DNA from: Comamonas odontotermitis
GTDB lineage: Bacteria > Pseudomonadota > Gammaproteobacteria > Burkholderiales > Burkholderiaceae_C
DNA length: 64,000 nucleotides
Assembly (NCBI RefSeq): GCF_020080045.1
Contig: NZ_CP083451.1
Location: 248,001-312,000 of the forward strand
Reading direction: 5' to 3'
The stretch's first letter is position 1. Every line of letters starts with the position of its first letter. Below are positions 25,208-33,702 of this stretch, one piece after another. The position numbers were made by a program, and so were the translations under genes. The notes beneath the pieces were generated by a model. It made no database searches. It was not told the DNA's origin and saw only the letters and a program-made list of their open reading frames with translations.

Positions 25208-25819
25208 ATGTCCTTTCTGCCTGAAACATCCGCCTTTGTTCTGCCGCTGGCCTTGTTCACCTTCGTCAGCTCCGTCACGCCGGGCCCCAACAATGTGATG
25301 CTCACAGCTTCCGGTGCCACTTTCGGCTATCGCCGCACCGTGCCGCATATGCTGGGCATCAGCCTGGGCGTGGTGGTCATGCTGCTGCTGGTGGGGCTCG
25401 GGTTGGGTGCGGCGTTCGAGCGCGAGCCCCGGCTGTACACCTTGCTCAAGTACCTGGGCGCGGCCTACCTGCTGTGGTTGGCCTGGAAGATAGCCCGCTC
25501 GGGGCAGGTGGACGCGGGCCAGGCGGGGCCCCGGCCTTTTGGCTTCTGGCAGGCAGCGGCCTTCCAGTGGGTCAATCCCAAAGCCTGGATCATGGCCATC
25601 GGCATTGTTGCTACCTACACGCCGCGCGATGGCTATGCGGGCAACCTGCTGCTGGCGGCACTGGTGCTGGGCCTCGTGAACTACCCCAGTGTCAGCGTCT
25701 GGACGCTGTTCGGCAGTGCAGTGGGACGCGCCCTGCGCACGCCCCGGGCCCTGCAGCGCTTCAACTGGGGCATGGCGGCACTGCTGGTGCTGTCGCTCTA
25801 CCCGGTGCTGGAAGGCTGA
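25208..25819 (+). CDS. LysE/RhtB-family amino acid exporter
   Basis: 203 residues with six predicted membrane helices. The family start is clear (FTFVSSVTPGPNNVMLTASGATFG) along with GAAYLLWLAWKI and FQWVNPKAWIMA. These exporters pump out amino acids or related compounds. The ATG at 25208 gives the family N-terminus; no Shine-Dalgarno is visible, so the leader may be very short. Control by the divergent MocR regulator is likely, which would suggest an amino acid or PLP-linked substrate. Confidence 0.9.
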   Translation: MSFLPETSAFVLPLALFTFVSSVTPGPNNVMLTASGATFGYRRTVPHMLGISLGVVVMLLLVGLGLGAAFEREPRLYTLLKYLGAAYLLWLAWKIARSGQVDAGQAGPRPFGFWQAAAFQWVNPKAWIMAIGIVATYTPRDGYAGNLLLAALVLGLVNYPSVSVWTLFGSAVGRALRTPRALQRFNWGMAALLVLSLYPVLEG

Positions 25820-25833
25820 ATATCTCAATGAAA

Positions 25834-25854
25834 ATGGCCTGCAGTGCAGGCCAT
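25834..25854 (-). terminator. Hairpin terminator after phospholipase C
   Basis: ATGGCCTGCA (25834-25843) and TGCAGGCCAT (25845-25854) are perfect inverted arms. Read leftward they are followed by TTTTC, so the stem terminates the minus-strand phospholipase transcript, about 55 nt after its stop. A GCTATA...TATAGC remnant of the dispersed repeat lies in between. Confidence 0.55.
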
Positions 25855-25907
25855 GAAATCGCCATAAGCTATATTATTTATAGCAATCCGAGGCGATTCG
25901 AGGCAAT

Positions 25908-28094
25908 TCAGGATGGCTCCTGCCCCATGGCCGGGTCGCTGATCGAGTGCTCGCCGGTCTCCACCCGTCCGGCAAAGCGGCGCCGGTAGCTGGCATCGGC
26001 ATTGCTCGTTACCTCAAAGTCGTACCAGCAGCCGCTGTCGTCGAGCTTCCAGTGCTTCTTGCGGCTCTGGCCGCGCTTGAGCTTGAACGACCATACGTCG
26101 TCGCCCAGGTAGGCCAGGGGCTTGACGGTGATCACACATTCGCCGCGTCCCTGGTTGTTCACTTCCAGTTCCACGCGGCCGTGCTTGGTGTCGTAGCCCA
26201 CGCTGATCTCCGGCAGCGGCGTACCGGCTGCGCCTTGCAGGCGCATGTCACCGGCAAAGTGGCGGTGAAAGCCGTTGGGGCCGAGCACCCACAGGTCGTA
26301 ACGGTCTTGGCTGTCCTGGGTGCTCCACACGTCATCCAGCGACAGGCCCGGCTGCACCATGTAGCGGCGCGGCAGGCGATCGAGGTGCAACTTGTCGTAC
26401 ACATGGAACACCGCAGCAGCACGGCCAGTGTTGCTGAACTCCAGGCGCACGGTATGGCCATTGGCATCGGCCGATGCGTTCACATGCAGCGCATACGGCA
26501 GTGCGCGTGATGGGCGCACGCCCGCTTCCTGAACAGGAAAAACGCGGTCTGTAGCGGGCACCACCTGGGGCAGGGCCTGCTGCTGGGCGCGCAGCGCATC
26601 GGCCTGGGCCTTGTTGATGCGGCCGGCGAGCGGCGGCAGGGCTTCGTTGTTGGGCCGGGCAAAGTTGAAGGCGCTGGTCAGGTCTCCGCAGACCGCACGG
26701 CGGAAGGGCGAGATGTTCGTCTCCGGCACACCAAAGCGCGCTTCAATGAAGCGCAGCACCGAGGTGTGATCGAACACCTGCGAGTTGACCCAGCCGCCCC
26801 GGCTCCAGGGCGAGATCACGTACATGGGCACGCGCACGCCCGGGCCGTACACGCGGCCATCGGGCTGGGGCTGGCTGGAGGTGCCAGGCGGCTTGGGGTG
26901 GGTGAAGCGCTCCACCGCCAGATCGGCCTGCGGCAAGGTGGTCTTGCCCGCCCAGGTTCCGTCAGGGTTGATGGAGGGCGCAGCCGGCGAGGGAACATGA
27001 TCGAAGTAGCCGTCGTTCTCGTCAAAGTTGACGATGAACACCGTCTTGCTCCACACATCGGGGCGGGCGGTCAGGGCGTCCAGCACTTCCTGCGTGTACC
27101 AGGCGCCCTGCACGGGGCTGGATGGCCCGGGGTGCTCGGAATACACCTGCGGCGCCACGATCCACGACACCTGCGGCAGCTTGCCGCCCAGCACATCCTG
27201 CTTGAAGCTGGCCAGAAAGCCGTCGTCGGCCATGGTGTTGGCAATGCCTTTGTAGAGCGGATTGCCTGCATCGTCGGCCTCGTCGTAGGCGGGGGAGGGC
27301 ACATGCTCGTCGTGGCTGACCGGCTTGCCCGATGCTTCGTTGGCCTTGCGGTACTGCTTGAAGCCGGCCAAAGGGTTGTCGGTGTAGTTGTCGGGCATGT
27401 TCTGGTACACCTTCCAGCGCACGCCGGCTGCCTGCAGACGCTCTGGGTAGGTGGTCCAACTGTAGCCGGTGGCGGATGGCCCGATGCCGTCCCATTCGTT
27501 GACGACGGCTGCCACGCCCGCACCGGTGGGGCCGTTGGTGCCCGTCCAGTGGAACATGCGGTTGGGGTTGGTGCCCGCGTGCATGGCGCAGTGGTAGGCA
27601 TCGCACAGGGTGAATGCATTGGCCAGGGCAAACTGGAAAGGCAGCTCCTGTGCCTTGAAGTAGCCCATTGAGGCCGTGGTCTTGTAGCGCGGCCACTGGT
27701 AGAGGCGCCCGCCGTCCCAGGCGTTCTGGCCATCGTTCCACGAGTGCGGCGTGCCGTTCACGCGCTGGGCGTTGCCCTTCTGGCTGTCCAGGTGGTAGGG
27801 CAGCACGGTGGTGCCGGTGGCATTGCGTTGCTCCCAGACGGATCTGCCCTCTGGCAGTGGAATGGTGAAGCGGTCTCCAAAGCCGCGCACGCCGTGCAGA
27901 GTACCGAAGTAGTTGTCGAATGAGCGGTTTTCCTGCATCAGGATCACGATGTGCTCCACATCACGGATCGTGCCTGTCTGGTTGTTGGCAGGAATGGCCA
28001 GCGCCCGGCGGATGCTGGGCGGAAAGGCTGCCAGCGTGGCCGCGGCGATGCCGGTGGTCACCGTGCCTTGCAGAAATTGGCGGCGTGAGTTCAT
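25908..28094 (-). CDS. Phosphocholine-type phospholipase C, Tat-exported
   Basis: 728 residues, the usual size of the PlcH/PlcN family. It opens with a Tat signal (NSRRQFLQGTVTTGIAAATL). The catalytic phosphoesterase domain shows MQENRSFDNYFGTLHG, FHWTGTNGP, FDENDGYFDHVPSP and VRVPMYVISPWSRGG. Two C-terminal beta domains follow (about residues 500-720), typical of the bacterial family. It hydrolyses phosphatidylcholine or sphingomyelin outside the cytoplasm and may serve phosphate or choline scavenging. Haemolytic or non-haemolytic type cannot be told from sequence. The gene stands alone, with a terminator behind it. Confidence 0.93.
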   Translation of the reverse strand: MNSRRQFLQGTVTTGIAAATLAAFPPSIRRALAIPANNQTGTIRDVEHIVILMQENRSFDNYFGTLHGVRGFGDRFTIPLPEGRSVWEQRNATGTTVLPYHLDSQKGNAQRVNGTPHSWNDGQNAWDGGRLYQWPRYKTTASMGYFKAQELPFQFALANAFTLCDAYHCAMHAGTNPNRMFHWTGTNGPTGAGVAAVVNEWDGIGPSATGYSWTTYPERLQAAGVRWKVYQNMPDNYTDNPLAGFKQYRKANEASGKPVSHDEHVPSPAYDEADDAGNPLYKGIANTMADDGFLASFKQDVLGGKLPQVSWIVAPQVYSEHPGPSSPVQGAWYTQEVLDALTARPDVWSKTVFIVNFDENDGYFDHVPSPAAPSINPDGTWAGKTTLPQADLAVERFTHPKPPGTSSQPQPDGRVYGPGVRVPMYVISPWSRGGWVNSQVFDHTSVLRFIEARFGVPETNISPFRRAVCGDLTSAFNFARPNNEALPPLAGRINKAQADALRAQQQALPQVVPATDRVFPVQEAGVRPSRALPYALHVNASADANGHTVRLEFSNTGRAAAVFHVYDKLHLDRLPRRYMVQPGLSLDDVWSTQDSQDRYDLWVLGPNGFHRHFAGDMRLQGAAGTPLPEISVGYDTKHGRVELEVNNQGRGECVITVKPLAYLGDDVWSFKLKRGQSRKKHWKLDDSGCWYDFEVTSNADASYRRRFAGRVETGEHSISDPAMGQEPS

Positions 28095-28357
28095 GGGGAT
28101 TTTCGGATGTTGTGGATGGGAGGTGCTGGCGCAACCAGCCAGAGGACTCTAAAAATCCGCCATGACAGACCCATGAAACATGAGGAATCGCAATGCCCAA
28201 AGGCAGGTAAGCGATGTAAGAAACTGTGCTGGTCTGCGGGTGTTACGCCCTGCGCCTGGGGCAATGGCGGGCTCAGGGTTTTTGCCCGGGGCCGGGAGTT
28301 GGAGGCTGTGGCTACAATGGATTCACTGCCTTATCCCGCGATTTTTCGGAGAACCCC

Positions 28358-28498
28358 ATGTCCAGCCATCACGACGACAGCGAACACCAGCCCAACGATG
28401 CCGTGGAAGCGATTGTTCCGCTCGTGCCCGTGGTGCTGCCGGTGGTCGGCGCGCTGATGATGTTCTTGCTGGCATTCATTGCAGTCCACATGGCCTGA
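28358..28498 (+). CDS. 46-residue single-helix membrane protein
   Basis: Start MSSHHDDSEHQPNDAVEAIV with GGAGA 7-10 nt upstream. An acidic, His-containing N-terminus of about 15 residues precedes one hydrophobic helix (PLVPVVLPVVGALMMFLLAF), ending IAVHMA. A -10-like TACAAT lies at 28313-28318 and a strong terminator follows the stop at 28523, so it is a complete small transcription unit. Function unknown. The His/Asp-rich tip might bind metal; that is only a guess. Confidence 0.7.
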   Translation: MSSHHDDSEHQPNDAVEAIVPLVPVVLPVVGALMMFLLAFIAVHMA

Positions 28499-28522
28499 CG
28501 GAGCACTGCCCTCCACACAACC

Positions 28523-28546
28523 AGCCCGCTTGCAGCGGGCTTTTTT
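28523..28546 (+). terminator. Rho-independent terminator after the small membrane protein
   Basis: AGCCCGCT (28523-28530), loop TGC, AGCGGGCT (28534-28541), then a T-run to 28546. It lies 25 nt after the stop of the 46-residue gene. Confidence 0.85.
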
Positions 28547-28712
28547 GTTGCCTTTTGCGGCTGTTGGAGCGGGGGGCTGTCATCTGCATGGCGGCCTGCA
28601 ACCCTGGTGACAGTGCTTTTCGCAAAGAAACCGGTATCAAATAATAAATGCATATATCAATGCATCAAATGCATAGATATTGGATGGACGCATCGCCGTT
28701 TTGGGGGCCGAC

Positions 28713-28721
28713 TGCTAAAAT
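28713..28721 (+). promoter_or_regulatory. Extended -10 promoter of pckG
   Basis: TGCTAAAAT is an extended -10 element (TGn plus TAAAAT). No good -35 is seen at the right distance, which suits an extended -10 promoter or one needing an activator; three ATGCAT boxes lie 40-70 bases upstream. Transcription would start near 28728. Confidence 0.5.
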
Positions 28722-28745
28722 TGCGCTCCCGACACGCTGTATTCA

Positions 28746-28856
28746 TGCGGGCTCAAAGGCCAAGCCACTGAGTGCAGCGTAGCGAGGAAACGGTTTTTCA
28801 AAGCCCGCAGCTTTTTGAACAGGTTCTTGGGAGCAGCGGTTTTTGATGAACCGTTT
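28746..28856 (+). promoter_or_regulatory. Structured pckG leader with interlocking complementary segments
   Basis: TGCGGGCT (28746-28753) pairs with AGCCCGCA (28802-28809). AAACGGTT (28788-28795), inside that loop, pairs with AACCGTTT (28849-28856), outside it, giving pseudoknot topology. A competing local hairpin CGGTT...AACCG (28837-28853) uses the same bases. I do not recognise it as a known riboswitch class. Confidence 0.45.
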
Positions 28857-28878
28857 TACAACTTTAGAAAGTCCTCCC

Positions 28879-30747
28879 ATGAACGCAAACGTCAATACCG
28901 GCGTGGCCATTCAGGCTCCCGACTACGTCAAGAACCCCAAGCTCATCGCCTGGGTGGCCGATATGGCTGCACTGTGCAAGCCCGATCGCGTCTACTGGTG
29001 CGACGGCAGCCAGGAAGAATACGACCGCCTGTGCCAGCAACTGGTCGATGCAGGCACTTTCAAGAAGCTCAATCCCGCCAAGCGCCCCGGCAGCTACCTG
29101 GCCTGGTCCGACCCATCGGACGTGGCCCGCGTGGAAGACCGTACCTACATCTGCTCGGCCAACAAGGACGACGCCGGCCCCACCAACAACTGGATGGAGC
29201 CTGCCGAGATGCGTTCGACTCTACAGCCGCTCTTTGACGGTTGTATGAAGGGCCGCACCATGTATGTGGTGCCATTCAGCATGGGTCCGCTGGGCTCGCC
29301 GATCGCCCATGTGGGCATCGAGCTGTCCGACAGCGCCTATGTTGCCGTCAACATGAAGATCATGACCCGCATGGGCAAGGCCGTGTACGACGTGATCGGC
29401 ACCGACGGCGAATTCGTACCCTGCGTGCACACCATCGGCGCACCGCTGCAGCCCGGCGAAAAGGACACCACCAGCTGGCCTTGCAACAAGACCAAGTACA
29501 TCGTGCACTACCCCGAGACGCGCGAAATCTGGTCGTACGGCTCTGGCTACGGTGGCAATGCGCTGCTGGGCAAGAAATGCTTTGCGCTGCGTATCGCCTC
29601 CACCATGGGCAAGGACCAGGGCTGGCTGGCCGAGCACATGCTCATCCTGGGCGTGCAGAACCCCGAAGGCCGCAAGTACCACGTGGCCGCCGCTTTCCCA
29701 TCGGCCTGCGGCAAGACCAACTTCTCGATGCTGGTGCCGCCTACTGGCTTTGATGGCTGGAAAGTCACCACCATCGGCGACGACATCGCCTGGATCAAGC
29801 CACAAGCTGACGGCAGCCTGCGCGCCATCAACCCCGAAGCGGGCTACTTTGGCGTGGCACCTGGCACCAACTACCACACCAACCCCAACTGCATGGCCAG
29901 CCTCGACAAGGACGTGATCTTCACGAACGTCGCACTGACCGATGACGGCGACGTCTGGTGGGAAGGCATGGAAAAGGACAGCGGCAAGCTGCCCGATCAC
30001 CTGATCGACTGGCAAGGCAAGGACTGGACGCCACAGATCGCCAAGGAAACAGGCGCCAAGGCCGCGCACCCCAACGCCCGCTTCACCGTGGCAGCCACCA
30101 ACAACCCGGCGCTGGACGACGCCTGGGACGACCCCAAGGGCGTGAAGATCGATGCCTTCATCTTCGGTGGCCGCCGCTCCACCACTGTGCCGCTGGTGAC
30201 CGAGGCGCGCAACTGGAACGAAGGCGTCTACATGGCTGCCACCATGGGCTCGGAAACCACCGCCGCCGCCTTTGGCGCGCAAGGCGTGGTGCGCCGCGAT
30301 CCGTTTGCCATGCTGCCCTTCATGGGCTACAACATGAGCGACTATTTCGGCCACTGGCTGAACCTGGGCAAGAAGCTGCAGGCCTCGGGCGCGACCCTGC
30401 CCAAGATCTACACCACCAACTGGTTTCGCAAGGACGAAGCGGGCAAGTTCGTCTGGCCCGGCTATGGAGAGAACATGCGTGTGCTCAAGTGGATGCTGGA
30501 CCGCCTCGAAGGCAAGGCCCAGGGCGAGCAGACTGCCTTTGGCGTGGCACCGCAGTACGCCGAAATCAACTGGACCGGCCTGCAGTTCAGCGCTGACCAG
30601 TTCAAGACCGTCACCAACATCGACACCAAGATCTGGACCGAAGAGCTGGCCTCGCACCAGGCGCACTTCGACAAGCTGGCCCAACGCCTGCCGCAAGAAT
30701 TGCTCGACATCAAGGCCGATCTGGAAAAGCGCCTCGTCGAAGCCTGA
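28879..30747 (+). CDS. pckG: Phosphoenolpyruvate carboxykinase (GTP)
   Basis: 622 residues, the GTP-dependent PEPCK type. The nucleotide loop with its reactive cysteine is [13 protein letters not shown]; metal ligands fall in [13 protein letters not shown], and [36 protein letters not shown] and the guanine-binding region near FGHW are as in the family. It converts oxaloacetate to PEP, the entry to gluconeogenesis from organic acids; dctA in this window imports those acids. I use the ATG at 28879; an in-frame pair at 28843 and 28846 would add 12 residues that relatives lack and would cut into the structured leader. Confidence 0.96.
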   Translation: MNANVNTGVAIQAPDYVKNPKLIAWVADMAALCKPDRVYWCDGSQEEYDRLCQQLVDAGTFKKLNPAKRPGSYLAWSDPSDVARVEDRTYICSANKDDAGPTNNWMEPAEMRSTLQPLFDGCMKGRTMYVVPFSMGPLGSPIAHVGIELSDSAYVAVNMKIMTRMGKAVYDVIGTDGEFVPCVHTIGAPLQPGEKDTTSWPCNKTKYIVHYPETREIWSYGSGYGGNALLGKKCFALRIASTMGKDQGWLAEHMLILGVQNPEGRKYHVAAAFPSACGKTNFSMLVPPTGFDGWKVTTIGDDIAWIKPQADGSLRAINPEAGYFGVAPGTNYHTNPNCMASLDKDVIFTNVALTDDGDVWWEGMEKDSGKLPDHLIDWQGKDWTPQIAKETGAKAAHPNARFTVAATNNPALDDAWDDPKGVKIDAFIFGGRRSTTVPLVTEARNWNEGVYMAATMGSETTAAAFGAQGVVRRDPFAMLPFMGYNMSDYFGHWLNLGKKLQASGATLPKIYTTNWFRKDEAGKFVWPGYGENMRVLKWMLDRLEGKAQGEQTAFGVAPQYAEINWTGLQFSADQFKTVTNIDTKIWTEELASHQAHFDKLAQRLPQELLDIKADLEKRLVEA

Positions 30748-30792
30748 CCATCGCATTGCCCGGCTTGCTGCCGGGCAGGCTGAAACAGCAAG

Positions 30793-30823
30793 CCCCGCAT
30801 GCCTTGGCACGCGGGGTTTTTTG
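30793..30823 (+). terminator. Rho-independent terminator of pckG
   Basis: CCCCGC (30793-30798) and GCGGGG (30811-30816), with partial pairing inside, are followed by TTTTTTG. It lies 46 nt after the pckG stop. Confidence 0.85.
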
Positions 30824-30992
30824 TTTTTGATGTGACTCGTTCTGAATAGGGACAGGACGGGCCATGCTCGACATCCGGCAGCTGAAAGTCAGGGGTAGCC
30901 GCCTTGGGGCCGCTTGATCCTTGGCTTCATCTCACCTGCCTTTCTTTGGAAGTTCTTGGCGCCAACGCTATTCAGGATGGGCCACTCCCATG

Positions 30993-31022
30993 AAAAAAGC
31001 CACGGCATGCCGTGGCTTTTTT
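30993..31022. terminator. Perfect bidirectional terminator between convergent genes
   Basis: A 30-base perfect palindrome: six A, a stem built from GCCACGGCATGCCGTGGC, and six T. It can stop transcription from both sides, from pckG and from the leftward membrane protein gene that ends at 31076. Confidence 0.85.
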
Positions 31023-31023
31023 G

Positions 31024-31070
31024 TTATTTTGATAGCTGCTGGCGCTTATTGGGTGTACGCTAAGGGCTGT
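31024..31070. repeat. Dispersed repeat copy (best-preserved core)
   Basis: TTATTTTGATAGCTGCTGGC (31024-31043) followed by GCTTATT shows the core of the repeat family; it runs almost to the stop of the adjacent leftward gene. Confidence 0.6.
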
Positions 31071-31075
31071 TTTTA

Positions 31076-31513
31076 TCAGTAGTTCTTGTGGTAGAACGAC
31101 ACAGCGGCGTCGCTCATTGCACGGTTCAGGTCGGCCATGACGCGGCTGTCGCGCAGGGCAGCTTCCCAAGTCTTTTCGTCTTCTGCTGCGCGGCGGTGCT
31201 CTTGCGACCATGTGGTGCCGAGGGCACGCAGGCTGCTGCTCAGGTTGCGGGCAGGAGCGGCCAGCAGGGCGATGGCGACGAAGGCCACAGCCCACAGCAG
31301 GGCCCAGCCAGCAATCCAGTGGCTGCCGCCGGCGACGGAGTCGATCAGACGGTTGGCGCCCACCAGCACGGCAGCCACGATGGCGGCCAGCACCAGCGAC
31401 TGGCCTACGCCCTTGCCGCTGAAGGTGGATTTCAGATTCTCAGCAGCTGCTTCCACACGCAGAACGCCCGTGTGTTCGGTAGCCATGTCGGTGTGCACAA
31501 AACTGTTGGTCAT
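31076..31513 (-). CDS. Hypothetical inner-membrane protein, two helices
   Basis: 145 residues from the ATG at 31513; longer in-frame starts run into the regulator promoter region and look non-coding. Two membrane helices are visible (SLVLAAIVAAVLVGANRLI and HWIAGWALLWAVAFVAIALL), followed by a polar helical tail ending SFYHKNY. I know similar small proteins from Comamonadaceae but no function. It is transcribed away from the LysR gene starting at 31660, so that regulator may control it. No clear ribosome site. Confidence 0.65.
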   Translation of the reverse strand: MTNSFVHTDMATEHTGVLRVEAAAENLKSTFSGKGVGQSLVLAAIVAAVLVGANRLIDSVAGGSHWIAGWALLWAVAFVAIALLAAPARNLSSSLRALGTTWSQEHRRAAEDEKTWEAALRDSRVMADLNRAMSDAAVSFYHKNY

Positions 31514-31659
31514 GATGGATGTCTTTGTTTTCCAATGCTTCTTTGAAGCGATGGATGAAGTATAGGGTTTACCCCAGGGTCTCTCAAATTTATATTTTGA
31601 ATCTGTATCATTCATGCCAGTGATGTATTGCCGGCCCCTCGCTGGCGCAGGAGGGCCGC

Positions 31660-32637
31660 ATGCAGGCACACCAATTTCGCCACTTGGATCTGAACCTGCT
31701 CCGCGTATTTGACGAGGTGATGACGGAGCGCAGCCTGACGCGGGCGGCCGACAAGCTGGCCATCACGCAGCCGGCTGTAAGCAACGCCATGCGCCGCCTG
31801 CGCGAGGCGCTGGGTGATGAGCTGCTGGTGCGCAGCGGCCAGGGCGTGGAGCCTACGCCGCTGGCCCAGGCCCTGTGGCCAGCGGTGCGCGAATCGCTGG
31901 CGCGATTGCAGAACACCTTTGCCCCCGAACGCTTTGACGCCGCCAAGGCCACCCAGGCCTTTGTGGTGGCCATGGCCGATGCGACGGCAGCCACCTTGCT
32001 GCCCAGCCTGATGCACATTCTGGAAACCGAGGCTCCCGGCGTCTCAGTGCATGTGCAACCGCTCACTACGCGTGATCCGCGCGAGGTGCTGGACGACGAG
32101 ACTGCCGATCTGGCCGTTGGTTACTTTCCCTTTGTAGTGGCCGAGATGACGGCGCGTGCGCAGTCGGGCGCATTGGTGGATTTTGAGAGCCGACGCCTCT
32201 ATGACGGCGAATACCTGTGCGTGATGCGCAAGGGTCATCCCCTGAGTGAGAGCTTGCTCACATTGGACAGGTACTGCGAAGCGCGGCACATGCTGGTCAG
32301 CTTCTCGGGCCAGCCATTCGGCTTTCTGGACGAGGCGCTGGCGTCTATCGGCCGCAAGCGCCGGGTGGTGCTGACGGTGAACCAGTACTTCACCGCCGCG
32401 CGCGTGGTGGCGCGCACCGATCTGCTGACCGTGCTGCCGCGCCACTTTGTTCCTGCCACGGGCATCGAGGATCAGCTCGCCTTTCAGCCGCTGCCGCTGC
32501 GGGTGGAGTCGGTGCATGTGGATGCGCTCTGGCCCAGCCGTGCGGGGCATATTCCACATTCGGCGCTGGAGTGGCTGCTGCATGCACTGGAGCGTTCGGC
32601 TCGCGCGGCTTTTCCTGACCAGGAATTGCCGCTGTAA
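31660..32637 (+). CDS. LysR-family transcriptional regulator (NodD-like)
   Basis: 325 residues. The N-terminal helix-turn-helix is textbook LysR (LRVFDEVMTERSLTRAADKLAITQPAVSNAMRRLREALGDELLVR). The C-terminal periplasmic-binding-like domain resembles the NodD/DntR group (LPSLMHILETEAPGVSVHVQPL, DLAVGYFPF). The start at 31660 leaves 146 nt to the divergent membrane protein gene, enough for shared operators. The effector is unknown; this group often senses aromatic compounds, but nothing nearby supports a specific pathway. Confidence 0.9.
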   Translation: MQAHQFRHLDLNLLRVFDEVMTERSLTRAADKLAITQPAVSNAMRRLREALGDELLVRSGQGVEPTPLAQALWPAVRESLARLQNTFAPERFDAAKATQAFVVAMADATAATLLPSLMHILETEAPGVSVHVQPLTTRDPREVLDDETADLAVGYFPFVVAEMTARAQSGALVDFESRRLYDGEYLCVMRKGHPLSESLLTLDRYCEARHMLVSFSGQPFGFLDEALASIGRKRRVVLTVNQYFTAARVVARTDLLTVLPRHFVPATGIEDQLAFQPLPLRVESVHVDALWPSRAGHIPHSALEWLLHALERSARAAFPDQELPL

Positions 32638-32681
32638 TGCGAGAGGGTGCTTACCGGTGGAGCGCATGGTAGGCTTTGGCC

Positions 32682-33527
32682 ATGCACCTGCAAATTCTTT
32701 CCGATCTGCACCTGGAGACCCACCCGAATTTCCACGCCCAGCCCGCGCCTGGCGCCAAACTGCTGGTGCTGGCGGGCGATATCGGCTCATACCAGAATGG
32801 ATCCATGCTGCCAGACGAGGACTTCGGCCTTGCCCAGTTCAGCCCGCAGCAAGCGGGCGGGCACTGGCCGGAGCCGGTGATCCTGGTGCCCGGCAACCAT
32901 GAATTCGACGCGCAGGATTTTGATACCGCCCGCGCCCGGCTGCGCGCCAGCTGCAACCGGCTGGGCATTGTCATGCTGGACTGCGAGACCGTGGTGATGG
33001 ACAGCGTGCGCTTTGTCGGCACCACCTTGTGGACCGATTACGACGCCATTGCCTTGCACAACGGCGTGACCGAATTGGGCGCGCTGATGAAACAGCGCGA
33101 AAAGGCCTACAAGGCAGCCAATTTCTACCTCACCAAGGCGGAGATGATGCGGGATGGCCAGCCCTTTCTGGCCGCCGAAATGCGTGAAGAAGCCCTGCGC
33201 TGTCAGGCTTGGCTGCGTGCTGCATTGGCCGAGCCTTTTGATGGCAAGACTGTCGTCATCACCCACTTTGCCCCGAGTCTCAGAAGCGCCGATCCGCGCT
33301 ACGGTCTCACCCCGGGCACTGCTGGCTTTTGCAATGCGCTCGATGATCTGCTGCCCTGTGCAGACCTGTGGATCCACGGCCACCTGCACGCGCCCAGTGA
33401 TTACATGGCAAGCGGTACGCATGCCGACGGCAGGGCCTGGCAGTGCCGCGTGGTAGCCAACCCTCTGGGCTATGCCCGCAAAGGGGAACAGGAGACATTC
33501 AATCCGCACTGTGTGGTGGCAGTCTGA
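32682..33527 (+). CDS. Calcineurin-like metallophosphoesterase
   Basis: 281 residues. Dimetal-binding motifs occur in order: SDLHLE, LAGDIG, VPGNHEFD, a His in VITHFAPS, and the final GHLH in WIHGHLHAPSDY. It should hydrolyse a phosphoester; the substrate is unknown. There is no signal peptide, so it is cytoplasmic. I begin at the ATG at 32682, six bases after a TTG that would add MA. It follows the LysR gene by 44 nt on the same strand and may share its transcript. Confidence 0.9.
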   Translation: MHLQILSDLHLETHPNFHAQPAPGAKLLVLAGDIGSYQNGSMLPDEDFGLAQFSPQQAGGHWPEPVILVPGNHEFDAQDFDTARARLRASCNRLGIVMLDCETVVMDSVRFVGTTLWTDYDAIALHNGVTELGALMKQREKAYKAANFYLTKAEMMRDGQPFLAAEMREEALRCQAWLRAALAEPFDGKTVVITHFAPSLRSADPRYGLTPGTAGFCNALDDLLPCADLWIHGHLHAPSDYMASGTHADGRAWQCRVVANPLGYARKGEQETFNPHCVVAV

Positions 33528-33568
33528 GAGCGGTGGCCGGAACTTTGGTGGCGCTCTGGCGTCAAGCC

Positions 33569-33610
33569 ATGACATAAGTCAATACTTGTTGCGCAGTAAA
33601 CCTCTACAGT
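33569..33610 (+). promoter_or_regulatory. FNR-type class II promoter of uspA
   Basis: TGACATAAGTCA is a perfect palindrome inside ATGACATAAGTCAA (33569-33582), close to the FNR/ANR consensus. A -10-like TACAGT lies at 33605-33610. The box is then centred at -41.5 from a start near 33617, the exact geometry of a class II activated promoter. Confidence 0.6.
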
Positions 33611-33702
33611 GGCGTGTAGGGGCGGTTTGAACGCGTTTCCCGCGTATGCCCGGTTGGCATGCCTCTTGAGCGTGAATACGTTCTTATTTCAGGAGTTCAG
33701 AT

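Larger units (their letters stand above)
28499..28878. other. Intergenic region before pckG: terminator, ATGCAT cluster and long leader
   Basis: No gene is seen. It contains the terminator of the 46-residue protein, three ATGCAT hexamers (28648-28674), an extended -10 promoter (28713-28721) and a leader of about 150 nt with complementary segments able to pair across each other. Confidence 0.6.
30748..31075. other. Intergenic region with two terminators and a dispersed repeat
   Basis: No gene is seen. It holds the pckG terminator (30793), a second perfect bidirectional terminator (30993), a weak inverted pair around 30840 and 30977 and a dispersed repeat copy from 31024. Confidence 0.6.

Noticed and set aside
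28728..28878. pckG leader as a known riboswitch (for example sucA-type or SAH)
   Set aside because: The conserved cores of those classes as I remember them are not present; only the pairing pattern is reported.
30840..30983. Imperfect inverted pair (CTGAATAG at 30842 and CTATTCAG at 30968) that might bound a small element
   Set aside because: Only about 9 of 10 bases pair, no target duplication is seen and the interior has no features; too weak to call.
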